A stretch of DNA of 64,000 nt from UBA9732 sp052170315 (GTDB taxonomy: Bacteria; Spirochaetota; Spirochaetia; Sphaerochaetales; Sphaerochaetaceae): contig JBQNAT010000013.1 in the NCBI GenBank assembly GCA_052170315.1, positions 1-64,000 on the forward strand, in the 5' to 3' direction. Below the pieces are notes generated by a model that was not told the DNA's origin, made no database searches, and worked only from the letters and a program-made list of their open reading frames with translations. Below are positions 32,627 to 42,666 of the stretch, piece by piece. The translations under genes and the position numbers were made by a program. Positions within the stretch are counted from its first letter, which is position 1, and each line of letters opens with the position of its first letter.

Positions 32627-33277
32627 ATGTCGGTCAGAGATGTCAGTATTGATCCTTTGCTGCTTAAAAGCGCCAGGGAGGAATTTCTGGAGAAGGGCTA
32701 CCTTGATAGCTCCGTCCATGAGATATGCCGCAGAGCCGGGGTGACGACCGGCGCCCTTTACAAGAGATACAAAAGCAAGGCTGATTTGTTTTCCGCGGTA
32801 GTAAGCGATGCTGTGGAACTTCTGAATGATATTTCCAGGAAGGCTTTAGAGCAGGATACTGCCGGCATGTCTGATGAGGAGCTGCTTGCGCCGTTTTTCT
32901 CTGTGGAGAAATGTATGCTTGAGTGGTTCCGGTTTCTTGAAAGCGTGCGGGATGAATTCACGATATTGGTGAGAGGTTCGGCGGGATCTGCATATTCCAA
33001 TTTCCGACATGAGCTTGCTGTCAAGATGATGGAAAATGATTACCGCTATCTTCAGGAGGCGCAGAGGCGCGGACTGGCAAGACAGGATGTCGACAAGAAA
33101 GAATTCCATGTGATTATATCCTCATATTGGGAGCTGTTCTGCGAGCCGTTCGCCCATGAGATGACATGGGAGGAGATGAAGCATCATTGCGAGATTGCCA
33201 GTAAGATGATTGATTGGCCAAGGGCGATGAAGATAAGGCGGGTGAGGCGATGTCGGGAGAGGCAGTCGGGGAAATGA
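32627..33277 (+). CDS. TetR family transcriptional regulator
   Basis: 216 residues. The N-terminal helix-turn-helix (SAREEFLEKGYLDSSVHEICRRAGVTTGALYKRYKSKADLF) is standard TetR; the rest is the helical ligand-binding domain. It is the first gene behind the promoter at 32499 and precedes the ECF and ABC transporter genes on the same strand, so it probably autoregulates the operon. The ligand may be the transported compound. The basic C-terminal tail overlaps no other gene. Confidence 0.88.
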   Translation: MSVRDVSIDPLLLKSAREEFLEKGYLDSSVHEICRRAGVTTGALYKRYKSKADLFSAVVSDAVELLNDISRKALEQDTAGMSDEELLAPFFSVEKCMLEWFRFLESVRDEFTILVRGSAGSAYSNFRHELAVKMMENDYRYLQEAQRRGLARQDVDKKEFHVIISSYWELFCEPFAHEMTWEEMKHHCEIASKMIDWPRAMKIRRVRRCRERQSGK

Positions 33278-33388
33278 ATATTTTTTTGCATTACGGGTTA
33301 GATGAGACTAACCAAAAGAATCCTGATATCTTTTTGCTTTGCAGGAATATAGTCAATTATCCGAAAGACGTTTTACGGAGTGCGGGAA

Positions 33389-34942
33389 ATGATTGAACTT
33401 AGCAATGTGGCCTTTACGTACAGGAATGCGGAATCCGGCAGTCTTGACGGCATTGATGTGAATATTCGGGAGGGGGAATGCGCAGTCATCGCCGGGGATT
33501 CCGGCTGTGGCAAGACCACTGTGATAAGGACTATCAACGGTCTTGTTCCTCATTTCTACGAAGGTGCCCTGAGCGGGGACATTTGCGTGGACGGGGCAGA
33601 CCCTTCACAGCAGGAGATATATGAAACCGCCAGGATTGTGGGAAGCGTATTCCAGAATCCGCGCACCCAGTTCTTTAATGTGGATACGACCAGCGAGGTA
33701 GCTTTTGCCTGTGAGAACCAGGGTCTGCCGGAAGCGGAGATAATCAAGCGGATGAATGCTGTTGTCGCACGTATGGGGATAGAAGGGCTGATGAATCGCA
33801 GTATATTTGAGCTTTCGGGCGGTGAGAAGCAGAAGATAGCCTGCGCCGAGGTTGCGATGACTGATTCCAGGGTAATTGTGCTAGATGAGCCATCGTCTAA
33901 TCTTGACGGTGCCTCAATAGAAGAATTGAAGAGGGTTTTGCTCCAATGGAAGCAGGAAGGCAGGACATTGATAATAGCGGAGCATCGGCTTTATTACCTG
34001 CGGGAGCTGGCCGACAGGATGCTTGTGATGGACGGCGGTAGGATTGCCGGACAATACCTCTCTGCCGACATCAGACACATGGGGTTTGAGCAGACGCAGA
34101 GGCTGGGGCTTCGTCCTTTCAGCCTTGATGAGCTGTTTGCCATCAGGCTTGATGATATGCGTATGACGGCTGCCGATTCCCCCGCGCCTTCTTTCTCCGA
34201 TACGCCAACATCAGGCGGTATTGTTCTGGAGCGGTTCTTCTACCGTTATAAGGACAAGGAGCATGGAATATCGCTTGATGATGTCAGGCTTCCCGCCGGC
34301 AGGGTGATAGCGGTAATTGGACATAACGGCGCTGGCAAGACGACTTTCGCAAACTGTTTCTGCGGTCTGGCAAAGAGCTTCAAGGGGATTGTTGAATTCG
34401 AAGGTTCGACGCTGGCGGGAAAGCACAGGCTCAGAAGAAGCTACCTTGTCTTGCAGGAGGCGGGTCACCAGCTTTTTACCGACAGCGTAGAGAAGGAGAT
34501 TCTGCTGAGCATGAGTGATGAGCGCGGGAGAAATAGGCTTGGCGAGGAAGAACGGAGAAATAGGCTTGAAGAGATTCTGGAGCGCTTGAATCTTGTTTCG
34601 CTCAGAAAAAGGCATCCGCTTTCCCTGTCAGGCGGGCAGAAGCAGAGGGTTGCGATAGCCAGCGCGCTTGCGGCGGATAAGGATTTCATCTTGTTTGACG
34701 AGCCTACAAGCGGGCTTGATCTGAGACATATGCGCGAGGTTGCCGGTAGCATAAGGAAACTTCGTGAACTGGGGAAGACAGTATTTGTCATAACCCATGA
34801 CCTTGAGCTTGTAATGGAATGCTGCGACCATGTGCTTCATCTTGAGAAAGGAAGGGAATATGCGAATTATGAGTTGAATGACGGCACTAAAAGAAGATTG
34901 CTTGATGTTCTGTCAAATGAAATTCTTGAAAATTTTGGGTAA
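33389..34942 (+). CDS. ECF transporter ATPase with two fused ATP-binding domains
   Basis: The ATG at 33389 follows GGAG and gives about 517 residues. Two complete ABC ATPase domains are seen. The first has Walker A AGDSGCGKTT, signature LSGGEKQKIA and Walker B VIVLDEPSSNLD; the second has GHNGAGKTT, LSGGQKQRVA and FILFDEPTSGLD. This is the fused EcfA-EcfA' arrangement that powers an energy-coupling-factor importer together with the next two genes. Cytoplasmic face of the inner membrane. Confidence 0.92.
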   Translation: MIELSNVAFTYRNAESGSLDGIDVNIREGECAVIAGDSGCGKTTVIRTINGLVPHFYEGALSGDICVDGADPSQQEIYETARIVGSVFQNPRTQFFNVDTTSEVAFACENQGLPEAEIIKRMNAVVARMGIEGLMNRSIFELSGGEKQKIACAEVAMTDSRVIVLDEPSSNLDGASIEELKRVLLQWKQEGRTLIIAEHRLYYLRELADRMLVMDGGRIAGQYLSADIRHMGFEQTQRLGLRPFSLDELFAIRLDDMRMTAADSPAPSFSDTPTSGGIVLERFFYRYKDKEHGISLDDVRLPAGRVIAVIGHNGAGKTTFANCFCGLAKSFKGIVEFEGSTLAGKHRLRRSYLVLQEAGHQLFTDSVEKEILLSMSDERGRNRLGEEERRNRLEEILERLNLVSLRKRHPLSLSGGQKQRVAIASALAADKDFILFDEPTSGLDLRHMREVAGSIRKLRELGKTVFVITHDLELVMECCDHVLHLEKGREYANYELNDGTKRRLLDVLSNEILENFG

Positions 34943-34954
34943 TAGATAAGGAGA

Positions 34955-35542
34955 ATGTCCAATATGGAAAAAAGAAAGTTGGAAACAAAGGATCTTGTTC
35001 TGGCAGGCGTTTTCGCCGCGCTGTATGTCGCTATTATTGTCTTGACTGTCTCTGTTCTGGGGATGGCGGCTGTCACTTATGTGCTTGCTCCGCTTGTTGC
35101 CGGGATAATCGCCGGGTCTGTATATATGCTTTATATTGCAAAGGTTCCCAAGATGGGAGCGGTTATGATACTTGCTGTGCTGGCAGGGCTCATCATGACA
35201 TCCACATCAATTCTTGTTCTGGTGTATGTGCTTGTTCTGGGAATCATTGCAGAAATAATTCTGAGAAGCACGGGTTACTCCAGAGGTGGAGTACTTGCAA
35301 GCTATGTTGTATTTGCCTGTGACACGGTGGGTCCTTTCCTTGCGCTGTTCTTCGCAAGGGAAAAGATGCTTCAGGCCTGCGTTGCCTACAGAGGGCAGGA
35401 GTTTGCCGACAAGCTGGACAGCATGACCCCGCCCTGGTTCCTGCTTGTGCTGCTGGCTCTGGGGCTTTTGGGCGGCCTTATAGGCGGCTCGGTTGGCTCG
35501 AAGCTTGTGAAGAAGCATTTTGAGAAAGCCGGAATCGTCTGA
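34955..35542 (+). CDS. ECF transporter S component, Trep_Strep (MptD) type
   Basis: 195-residue integral membrane protein with five to six hydrophobic helices, starting MSNMEKRKLETKDLVLAGVFAALYV. It matches the Trep_Strep family (TIGR02185), the substrate-binding component of ECF importers in Treponema and Streptococcus. It lies between the fused ATPase and EcfT genes, with a 1-nt overlap to ecfT. The substrate is not established for the family; the neighbours suggest a metal chelate or cofactor. Confidence 0.82.
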   Translation: MSNMEKRKLETKDLVLAGVFAALYVAIIVLTVSVLGMAAVTYVLAPLVAGIIAGSVYMLYIAKVPKMGAVMILAVLAGLIMTSTSILVLVYVLVLGIIAEIILRSTGYSRGGVLASYVVFACDTVGPFLALFFAREKMLQACVAYRGQEFADKLDSMTPPWFLLVLLALGLLGGLIGGSVGSKLVKKHFEKAGIV

Positions 35543-36261
35543 TGTTCGATTCGCTGTCTTTCAGGAAAAGCGGTTTTCTCTGGGTTGACCCCAGAACGAA
35601 GCTGATGATGCTTTTCATCGTAAGCTTCACCGTTCTACATGAGATGAGGCTTGCCTGGCAGGCAGGCTCGTTTGCCTTTGCCTTGCTCCTGCTGCTCAAC
35701 GGAGGGTTGTATGCAGTTGCTATGCGCTTTTGTCTGTGGTTCGGCGCGTTGGTTGCCCTGGATATCTGTGTTGTGCAGCGATTAACATCTCCTATCGTGT
35801 TTATGCTGGGAGGCATTGTGGTGTTCGTGAGAATGTTCTTTCCCCTTTTCATGGTGTTCACCCTGCTTATACAGACCACCAGGGTTTCCGAATTCCTGGC
35901 GGCGTTTGACAGGATGCATCTGCCTGACAAGATAAAGATTCCATTTTCGGTTATGTTCCGCTTCTTTCCAACGATGGGCGAGGAATGGAACTCAATCCAG
36001 AACGCAATGAGGCTGCGGGGAATCTCGCTGAATCTGCGGAATTTGATTGCGCGGCCTGCTCAGGTGTTTGAGTATACGCTGGTTCCGTTGCTGGCAAATT
36101 CAGCGCTGATAGCCGATGAGATTTCCGTGGCCTCTCTTTCAAGAGGCTTGGGCGCAAAAACCAGAAGAACCTGCCTGACAAAGGTTGGCATGGGGGTCTT
36201 CGATTATCTGATTCTGGCAATCTCGCTGGGTTTCGCCGTGGCTTCCATGTCGGCATACTGA
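35542..36261 (+). CDS. ecfT: ECF transporter transmembrane component EcfT
   Basis: 239 residues with several membrane helices. The family hallmark, two short Ala/Arg-Gly motifs in cytoplasmic coupling helices, is visible in AMRLRGISLNLRN and ASLSRGLGAKTRRT. It begins FRKSGFLWVDPRTKLMMLF, typical of EcfT. It scaffolds the S component on the fused ATPase. Confidence 0.88.
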   Translation: MFDSLSFRKSGFLWVDPRTKLMMLFIVSFTVLHEMRLAWQAGSFAFALLLLLNGGLYAVAMRFCLWFGALVALDICVVQRLTSPIVFMLGGIVVFVRMFFPLFMVFTLLIQTTRVSEFLAAFDRMHLPDKIKIPFSVMFRFFPTMGEEWNSIQNAMRLRGISLNLRNLIARPAQVFEYTLVPLLANSALIADEISVASLSRGLGAKTRRTCLTKVGMGVFDYLILAISLGFAVASMSAY

Positions 36262-36371
36262 GATTGGGAGGCAGAAGCCTTGAAAGTTACGAAGGTATCA
36301 ACGATAGAGCGCATGAACAGGCGCCTGGACATTTGAAAACATTTTGTCGAGAAACTATTTCGGAGGGTTAT

Positions 36372-38171
36372 ATGAAGAATAGAAATAAGAAGAAGCAGGG
36401 GGTGTTCAGCCGGCTTCTATCCTATGGAGAGGGGTACGAGCGTTTCACGCTGACCGGGTGCGTGCTGGCGGGAATTTCCGCAGTGCTTGTCTTGGTGCCG
36501 TACTATTTTATATGGAAGATAGTGCATGAGGCGCTGATACCGGGGTCTTCCGGCATTGATTATGCTCAGATGGTTCATGATGGCTGGATGGCTGTGCTTT
36601 TTACTGCAATCCACGCTGTTTTGTACTTCTGCGCGCTGATGCTGACCCATTATGCGGCGTTCAACATCGCCGGGAACATGCGTCTGTCCGGCATGAGGCA
36701 TCTATTGAAGCTGCCGCTTGGATATTTCACAAACAAGGAAAGCGGCGCTTTGAGGAAGATAATTGATGAGAACGCGTCTTTGACAGAAGATTTACTTGCC
36801 CACAAGCTTGCCGACACTACGGCTTCGTTTGTAACCCCTATTGTAGCCGTGGCGCTGCTGTTCTTCTTTGACTGGAGAATGGGGCTGGCGTGCATTCTCA
36901 TGATGGCTCTTTCTATGATTACTTTGATATCAATGATGAGCGGGAAAAATGCCGGTTTCTATAGACGCTGGCAGGAGGCAAATGAGAAGATAAGCGGAGA
37001 GGCGGTGGAATACGTGAGGGGAATACCCGTTGTCAAGACGTTCCAGCAGACAATACATTCATTCCGTTCCTTCCACAAGGCCATAACCGAATGCGGTGAT
37101 ATGGCAAAAGATTACGCGATGGCCTGCCGCACAGGGCAGACTTTTTTCCTGACTTTTATCAATGGAGCGTTCTTCCTGCTTATCCCGATTGCGATTCTGC
37201 TCGCCGCCTATGGCAGCTCCAGCGGCTGGGAGGTGCTGTCAAACTTCATCTTCTATGCGCTTTTTGCCCCTGCCTGCGGCGGAACTATAAACAAGGTCAT
37301 GTACGCTCAACAGGCTGTGTTGGATGCCACTGAGGCTGTCATAAAGCTTGATAAGATTGAGTCTGTGCCGGTTCAACCTGATAATGGCGGAATTATGAAC
37401 ACAAAGGGAAACGGGGTTGAGTTCGAGGCTGTTAATTTCAGATATTCAGAAACGGAGAGAGAAGTCCTTTCCGATGTCACATTGTCGGCAGGAGAAGGCA
37501 AGGTGACGGCTCTGGTTGGCTCCTCCGGTGGAGGCAAGACAACAGCAGCAAGTCTGATTCCTCGTTTCTACGATGTGACGGGCGGCAAGGTGTCGCTTGG
37601 CTCGAACGATGTGAGGGAGATAGGGCTTGAGCAGCTTATGAAGAGGGTTTCGTTTGTCTTCCAAAGCTCCAGTCTGTTCAAGATGTCCATTCGGGAGAAT
37701 CTTCTGATTGGCAAGCCTGATGCGACTGATAAGGAGCTGAATGCCGCCTTGAAGGCCGCAAGCTGCGATGATTTTATCACCAGGCTTCCTGAAGGCATCG
37801 ACACGAAGATTGGCTCTCATGGAACCTATCTGTCAGGAGGGGAAGTTCAAAGAATAGCTCTTGCCCGCGTTCTTCTTAAAGACGCGCCGGTTATAGTGCT
37901 TGATGAGGCTACCGCATACGCGGACCCTGACAACGAACTGGTGATACAGAAAACCATTTCTAAAATCACAAAGGGTAAGACTGTGATAATGATTGCTCAC
38001 AGGCTTCCGACAATCCAGAACTCCGATCAGATTCTTGTTGTGGACAGGGGTCGGATAACGGAGCGCGGCACGCACGAGGAGCTTCTGTCCCTCAACGGGC
38101 TGTACAGGAAGATGTGGGATGATTACCAGTCAGCGGCTCAGTGGAGAATAACATCGGAGGGAATAGCATGA
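36372..38171 (+). CDS. ABC transporter half-molecule (membrane plus ATPase), first of pair
   Basis: The ATG at 36372 follows GGAGG; about 599 residues. A six-helix ABC exporter-type membrane domain (residues 25-330) is fused to an ATPase with Walker A GSSGGGKTT, signature LSGGEVQRIA and Walker B VIVLDEATAYAD. Pairs of such half-transporters next to a Trep_Strep ECF system resemble IrtAB/YbtPQ-type proteins, which import siderophores despite their exporter fold. The Asp-to-Ala type change in the D-loop (TAYADPDN instead of TASLD) is seen. It overlaps the second half gene by 4 nt. Confidence 0.88.
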   Translation: MKNRNKKKQGVFSRLLSYGEGYERFTLTGCVLAGISAVLVLVPYYFIWKIVHEALIPGSSGIDYAQMVHDGWMAVLFTAIHAVLYFCALMLTHYAAFNIAGNMRLSGMRHLLKLPLGYFTNKESGALRKIIDENASLTEDLLAHKLADTTASFVTPIVAVALLFFFDWRMGLACILMMALSMITLISMMSGKNAGFYRRWQEANEKISGEAVEYVRGIPVVKTFQQTIHSFRSFHKAITECGDMAKDYAMACRTGQTFFLTFINGAFFLLIPIAILLAAYGSSSGWEVLSNFIFYALFAPACGGTINKVMYAQQAVLDATEAVIKLDKIESVPVQPDNGGIMNTKGNGVEFEAVNFRYSETEREVLSDVTLSAGEGKVTALVGSSGGGKTTAASLIPRFYDVTGGKVSLGSNDVREIGLEQLMKRVSFVFQSSSLFKMSIRENLLIGKPDATDKELNAALKAASCDDFITRLPEGIDTKIGSHGTYLSGGEVQRIALARVLLKDAPVIVLDEATAYADPDNELVIQKTISKITKGKTVIMIAHRLPTIQNSDQILVVDRGRITERGTHEELLSLNGLYRKMWDDYQSAAQWRITSEGIA

Positions 38172-39925
38172 AGAAAAGGCTGATGAAAAGACTGATGAGA
38201 AAATTCGCCCTTTCAGAGGTTGGGGCGAAAGGGTTGATTCAAGCTACGGTCTGGAGCGTATTATGCAATATTGCGCTGATGGCTCCTGTTTTCCTTATAA
38301 TGTGGGTGATTTCCCGCATGATTCCCCTGATTGAGAGCGGACAGAGTGTGATTGGGTTGCTTCCAATAAGCATGATTACCGCCGCTGGCGTTCTGCTGCT
38401 TTTGTGGGTACTGCACTATTTCCAGTATGCGGCGCTTTATATCACCGTCTTCAGCGAAGGGGCTAACAGAAGGATTGCGCTTGCCGAGCGGCTTAGAAGG
38501 CTTCCTCTTTCTTATTTTGGCAGAAAGGATGCCAGCGACCTTACGACCACGCTTATTGCCGATGAAGCGGTGCTGGAGCAGATGTTCTCCCATTTCGTGC
38601 CGCTTGCGTTTTCCGTTTCGTTCTCAGTCGCGCTTATCGGAGCAATGCTCATTGTCGCTAACTGGAAGATGGGGCTTGCGATTTTGTGGGTTGTTCCGAT
38701 TGCGCTTGCTCTGACATTTGGCTCCAAGAGACTTCAGGACAAACATGGAAGGGTCAACATAGAGTACAAGAGGGCGGTGACGGACAAGATTCAGGAGGGA
38801 ATCGAGCATGTCCAGGATATAAAGACCTTTGGAATTGCCGAAAGGTACGATGGGGAGCTTAGAGATAAGGTCAAGGCCAGCATAGGCAAATCCCTGCGGG
38901 CTGAACTGGTCACCGGCTCTTTCATTTCATCGGCTCAGGCTTTCATTCATATAGGAATCGCTACGGCGGTTCTGACCGGAGTGTTTCTGATGCGGAAAGG
39001 GGAGCTTAACTTTCTCTATTTCCTGGGGTTCATGTTCGCTGCCGCTCGAATGTATGATCCTGTCGAAACTGTCATGGAGTTTATCGCCGTCACATTCGCC
39101 ACTCAGCTCAAAATTGAGCGGATGCGTGCCATACAGGAAGAGAAGATTCAGGAAGGAACGGCTGATTTTGCCCCAAAGAAGTTCGATATAGTCTTTGACC
39201 ATGTGAATTTCGCCTATCAGGAAGGAGAGAGCGTAATAGAGGATGTATCCTTCATTGCGAAGCAGGGTGAGGTTACAGCTCTTATAGGCCCTTCCGGAAG
39301 CGGTAAGTCAACGATTTCCAAGCTTGCGGCGCGATTCTGGGACATTGATGGCGGAAAAATCACCTTGGGGGGTCTTGATATCAGCAAGGCTGACCCTGAA
39401 ACTTTGCTGAGCTATTATTCAATTGTTTTCCAGGATGTCGTGCTGTTCAATGACACCGTGATGGAGAACATCCGGCTGGGTCGCAAGAACGCCACCGATG
39501 AAGAGGTGATTGAGGCGGCCAGAGCTGCCCGATGCGATGAGTTTGTGCGGAATCTGCCGGATGGATACGGAACTCGTATTGGAGAGAACGGAGCCAGGCT
39601 TTCAGGCGGTGAAAGGCAGAGGATATCAATTGCCAGGGCATTCTTGAAGGATGCTCCGGTTATTCTGCTGGATGAGGCCACGGCAAGCTTGGACGTGGAG
39701 AACGAAAGCGAGGTGCAGAAGGCTCTGGGGCATCTGGTCAAAGACAAGACGGTGATGATAATCGCTCATCGAATGCGCACCATAGCCCAGGCTGATAACA
39801 TCATAGTTCTGGACAAGGGGCGTATCGTTGAGGAAGGGAAGCCTGAGGTTCTTGAGAAGAAGCACGGCTTCTACGCTCATATGATTGATATGCAGAGTCA
39901 GAGTGCGAAGTGGAGATTGAAATAG
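38168..39925 (+). CDS. ABC transporter half-molecule (membrane plus ATPase), second of pair
   Basis: The ATG at 38168 overlaps the previous stop (ATGA) and has GGAGG upstream; about 585 residues. Exporter-fold membrane domain followed by ATPase with GPSGSGKST, signature LSGGERQRIS and VILLDEATASLD. It almost certainly forms a heterodimer with the preceding protein. It ends the operon; a GGGACGTC/GACGTCCC hairpin follows at 39976-40001 but without a T-run. Confidence 0.9.
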   Translation: MKKRLMKRLMRKFALSEVGAKGLIQATVWSVLCNIALMAPVFLIMWVISRMIPLIESGQSVIGLLPISMITAAGVLLLLWVLHYFQYAALYITVFSEGANRRIALAERLRRLPLSYFGRKDASDLTTTLIADEAVLEQMFSHFVPLAFSVSFSVALIGAMLIVANWKMGLAILWVVPIALALTFGSKRLQDKHGRVNIEYKRAVTDKIQEGIEHVQDIKTFGIAERYDGELRDKVKASIGKSLRAELVTGSFISSAQAFIHIGIATAVLTGVFLMRKGELNFLYFLGFMFAAARMYDPVETVMEFIAVTFATQLKIERMRAIQEEKIQEGTADFAPKKFDIVFDHVNFAYQEGESVIEDVSFIAKQGEVTALIGPSGSGKSTISKLAARFWDIDGGKITLGGLDISKADPETLLSYYSIVFQDVVLFNDTVMENIRLGRKNATDEEVIEAARAARCDEFVRNLPDGYGTRIGENGARLSGGERQRISIARAFLKDAPVILLDEATASLDVENESEVQKALGHLVKDKTVMIIAHRMRTIAQADNIIVLDKGRIVEEGKPEVLEKKHGFYAHMIDMQSQSAKWRLK

Positions 39926-39975
39926 CTTCAAGAAGCCAAACGGTGCAGTTGATAATGTGTAACTCTTAAATGACA

Positions 39976-40001
39976 GGGACGTCGCAGTGCTGTGACGTCC
40001 C
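39976..40001 (+). terminator. Strong hairpin after ABC operon
   Basis: GGGACGTC and GACGTCCC form a perfect 8-bp stem, with an inner CAG/CTG extension. No T-run follows, so it may be a weak terminator, an mRNA end-stabilising hairpin or part of an IS relic. Confidence 0.45.
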
Positions 40002-40029
40002 CGCCAATGTTAAAGGCAGCAAGGATTAT

Positions 40030-40260
40030 CTTTGGAGAGATGTCCTGCTCTATCCTACGGAGATGTTGAGATAAATATATCTGGAGACCGTAACGGAAAC
40101 TATGAACCGTAGCAGTAAAAAAGTACCAAAAAGATGTTTGGAATATTGAAGGTAAAGTAATTTTAATATACGCAAAAAGAATGACTGCAAGAGACATTTC
40201 CGACCATCTGAATTATATTTACGGAATTGGAGTCTCCAATGATAAAAAATTTGTTTTATT
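40030..40260 (+). pseudogene. IS256-family transposase fragment
   Basis: Conceptual pieces GDVEINISGDRNGNYEP (from about 40060) and, after a frame change, VAVKKYQKDVWNIEGKVILIYAKRM and TARDISDHLNYIYGIGVS reproduce the IS256 sequence around PRDRNGSFEP...YAKGMSTRDI. Both ends of the gene are missing and a stop follows at about 40270. A dead relic between the ABC operon and the AT-rich uronate module. Confidence 0.7.
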
Positions 40261-40363
40261 TAAAGCAAATTAGTAAAACTCTTACGCATTGACTTAATTC
40301 CAAAATTGTTTTCTATTATTTATATATTTAAAAATCAACAATAATTTATTAAAAGGAGTCAAT

Positions 40364-41164
40364 ATGCCAAATAATAAACAAAAAGAAATAAATGAAGAAT
40401 CTTTAGATTCTAATTCAACATATAGAACAATGAAAATTTTAGAGACGCTTTCAGTTAATCCAAATCTCAACTTGGATGAACTTGCACCTTTGGTTAAATT
40501 ATCAAAACCCACTCTATTCAGATTCTTACACGTTTTATCAGAAATCGGTTATATAGAAAAAAATCGAGACAATAGATATTCTATCACTCCAAAGTTATTT
40601 AAAATTGCATCAAGGAGTTTAGCAGAAACTGAACTCAGCAGAATTGCGCAGCCATATATGGAAGATTTTTCTTTAAGAACTGGAGAAACCGTAATCCTAA
40701 CAGTTTTAGATAGCAATTCCGCATTATATTTAAATAAAATTGAGTCCAAATACGAGATTAAGTTCTATGAGAGAATTGGTAAAAGAGTACCTTTGTATTG
40801 TACTTCAGCAGGAAAAATCCTACTTTCCGGCTTCTCAGATGAAGATTTTGAAAGATATTTGGCATCAGAACAACTCATTCCCTACACACAGAACACAATA
40901 GTTGATAAACAGATTCTAAGAAAAAACATCCAAGAAATAAGAGAAAAAGGATTTGTTGTTACTGAATCAGAACATGAAAGTGGTCATAAATCTATTGCTG
41001 CGCCAATTTTTGATAGAGAACACAAAATCATTGCTTCGATGTCAATAACTTGGCCTCTGTTTCGCAACAGTACTGAAAAAATAATTTCCTCTTTGGATCT
41101 GCTTCAGAAATACACCCACCAAATTTCAATACTAATGGGATATATTGAAGAAAAAAAAGAGTAA
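40364..41164 (+). CDS. IclR family transcriptional regulator
   Basis: 266 residues with AAGGAG before the ATG at 40364. An N-terminal winged helix (RTMKILETLSVNPNLNLDELAPLVKLSKPTLFRFLHVLSEIGYI) is followed by the IclR effector domain (YLNKIESKYEIKF...RVPLYCTSAGKILLSGF...ESGHKSIAAPIFD). IclR/KdgR proteins typically bind sugar-acid metabolites. It heads the AT-rich uronate module, and a KdgR-like palindrome lies before the first cupin gene, so it is the likely module regulator. Confidence 0.9.
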   Translation: MPNNKQKEINEESLDSNSTYRTMKILETLSVNPNLNLDELAPLVKLSKPTLFRFLHVLSEIGYIEKNRDNRYSITPKLFKIASRSLAETELSRIAQPYMEDFSLRTGETVILTVLDSNSALYLNKIESKYEIKFYERIGKRVPLYCTSAGKILLSGFSDEDFERYLASEQLIPYTQNTIVDKQILRKNIQEIREKGFVVTESEHESGHKSIAAPIFDREHKIIASMSITWPLFRNSTEKIISSLDLLQKYTHQISILMGYIEEKKE

Positions 41165-41252
41165 ATAAAAACCTTGATATTACATATAAATCCTTGCAGT
41201 TTTCGCAAAAGCAAACAATAATAAAATTGAATTTCATTTTTGGAAAAACTTT

Positions 41253-42593
41253 ATGGATTTCACGCAAGGAAATATTGTAAAACAAATTTTACGGTTCTCC
41301 ATACCATTACTTTTTGGTACTATCTTCCAACAAGTATATTCAATAACCGATTCTATAATAATAGGTAATATACTTGGTTCGAATTCGCTTGCTGTCATAG
41401 GTGCTACAATGCCCATTATTCAAGTTTCTTCAACACTTGCGATTGGAATTACTATGGGTATTTCAGTAGTCATATCTCAGAAAGTAGGGCAGGACTTAAC
41501 AAATGATGTCAAGAATACCATAAAAACTAGTTTGATTTTTTTCTCTTTTTTTTCAATTTGCTTATCTCTATTTGGTTTTTTCTTTGCTTCATACTTTACT
41601 CGACTAATAAAAGTACCGCCGCAAATAATAAAAGAAGCGACCTCATATTTAATGATTATTATGCTTGGCTCTTTTGGAAAAATAGAGTATAACGTTTGCA
41701 ATGCTGTTTTCCGAGGATTGGGTAACTCATTAATACCATTAATAATTCTAATTGTATCTGCTTTGTTAAATATTGTCTTTGACCTAATTGCCATCTTAGT
41801 TTTTAATCTAGGTATTGCAGGTACGGCGTTAGCAACTATTATCTCTCAACTCCTATCCTATATTACTTCAAATATTATCTTAAATAGAAAATACTATCAG
41901 TATCGTTATGGGCATTTTAACAAAACACTACTTTCCCAAATAATAAAAATTGGTTTACCATCAGGATTAAAAGCAATGCTTTATTGGGGTGGCTATACTT
42001 TTATATCAACGACCATAAATCAATTTGGAGCTGTTATAGTTGCAGCATTCGGAATAGCATCGAAAATAGATTCTTTCGTACAAACACCACACTCTTCTCT
42101 AAATGCATGCCTTGCCTCATTTGTTGGACAGAACATGGGTATTGGGAATCTTGATCGAATAAAAAAAGCCGTCAAAACAAGTAGAACTATTGGATATATT
42201 GTAGCTTTTATTTCTACTGTTGCTGTTTATGTATTTGCGGGATCACTTTTAAGTCTTTTTACACCGGATCAGCAGGTTATAAAAGAAGGAATAAAATATC
42301 TTCGAATTGTTTCAGTTTTCTACCTGGTTTATTCTTTCCAAGAAGTTATACAAGGAGTAGCTGTTGGAAGTGGGCATACTATAATTTTAATGATTTCTAC
42401 AATAACTGCAATGTGGTTGGTTAGAATACCTATTGCATCAATTCTTTCAGCCAGAATTGGAATTCTAGGAGTTTGGATTAGTATTCCAAGTGGTTGGTTT
42501 GTAGCTTCTATGTTTACAAATATTTTTTATTATTCAGGGAAGTGGAAAAACAATGTTTTAGCTTCCACCCCAGTTTCTAAAAATATTATTTAA
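41253..42593 (+). CDS. MATE family efflux transporter
   Basis: 446 residues, about 12 membrane helices. The N-terminus MDFTQGNIVKQILRFSIPLLFGTIFQQVYSITD is characteristic of MATE exporters (NorM/DinF-like, MOP superfamily), which use H+ or Na+ gradients. Strongly AT-rich. It lies between the IclR regulator and a transposase relic; there is no evidence of a link to uronate metabolism beyond position. Confidence 0.9.
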   Translation: MDFTQGNIVKQILRFSIPLLFGTIFQQVYSITDSIIIGNILGSNSLAVIGATMPIIQVSSTLAIGITMGISVVISQKVGQDLTNDVKNTIKTSLIFFSFFSICLSLFGFFFASYFTRLIKVPPQIIKEATSYLMIIMLGSFGKIEYNVCNAVFRGLGNSLIPLIILIVSALLNIVFDLIAILVFNLGIAGTALATIISQLLSYITSNIILNRKYYQYRYGHFNKTLLSQIIKIGLPSGLKAMLYWGGYTFISTTINQFGAVIVAAFGIASKIDSFVQTPHSSLNACLASFVGQNMGIGNLDRIKKAVKTSRTIGYIVAFISTVAVYVFAGSLLSLFTPDQQVIKEGIKYLRIVSVFYLVYSFQEVIQGVAVGSGHTIILMISTITAMWLVRIPIASILSARIGILGVWISIPSGWFVASMFTNIFYYSGKWKNNVLASTPVSKNII

Positions 42594-42666
42594 ATAATAA
42601 ATATAAACATTACATACAATGATCGTGTAGATTAAAGTTCGCAATTTGAAATAAAGCAGGAGAGAT

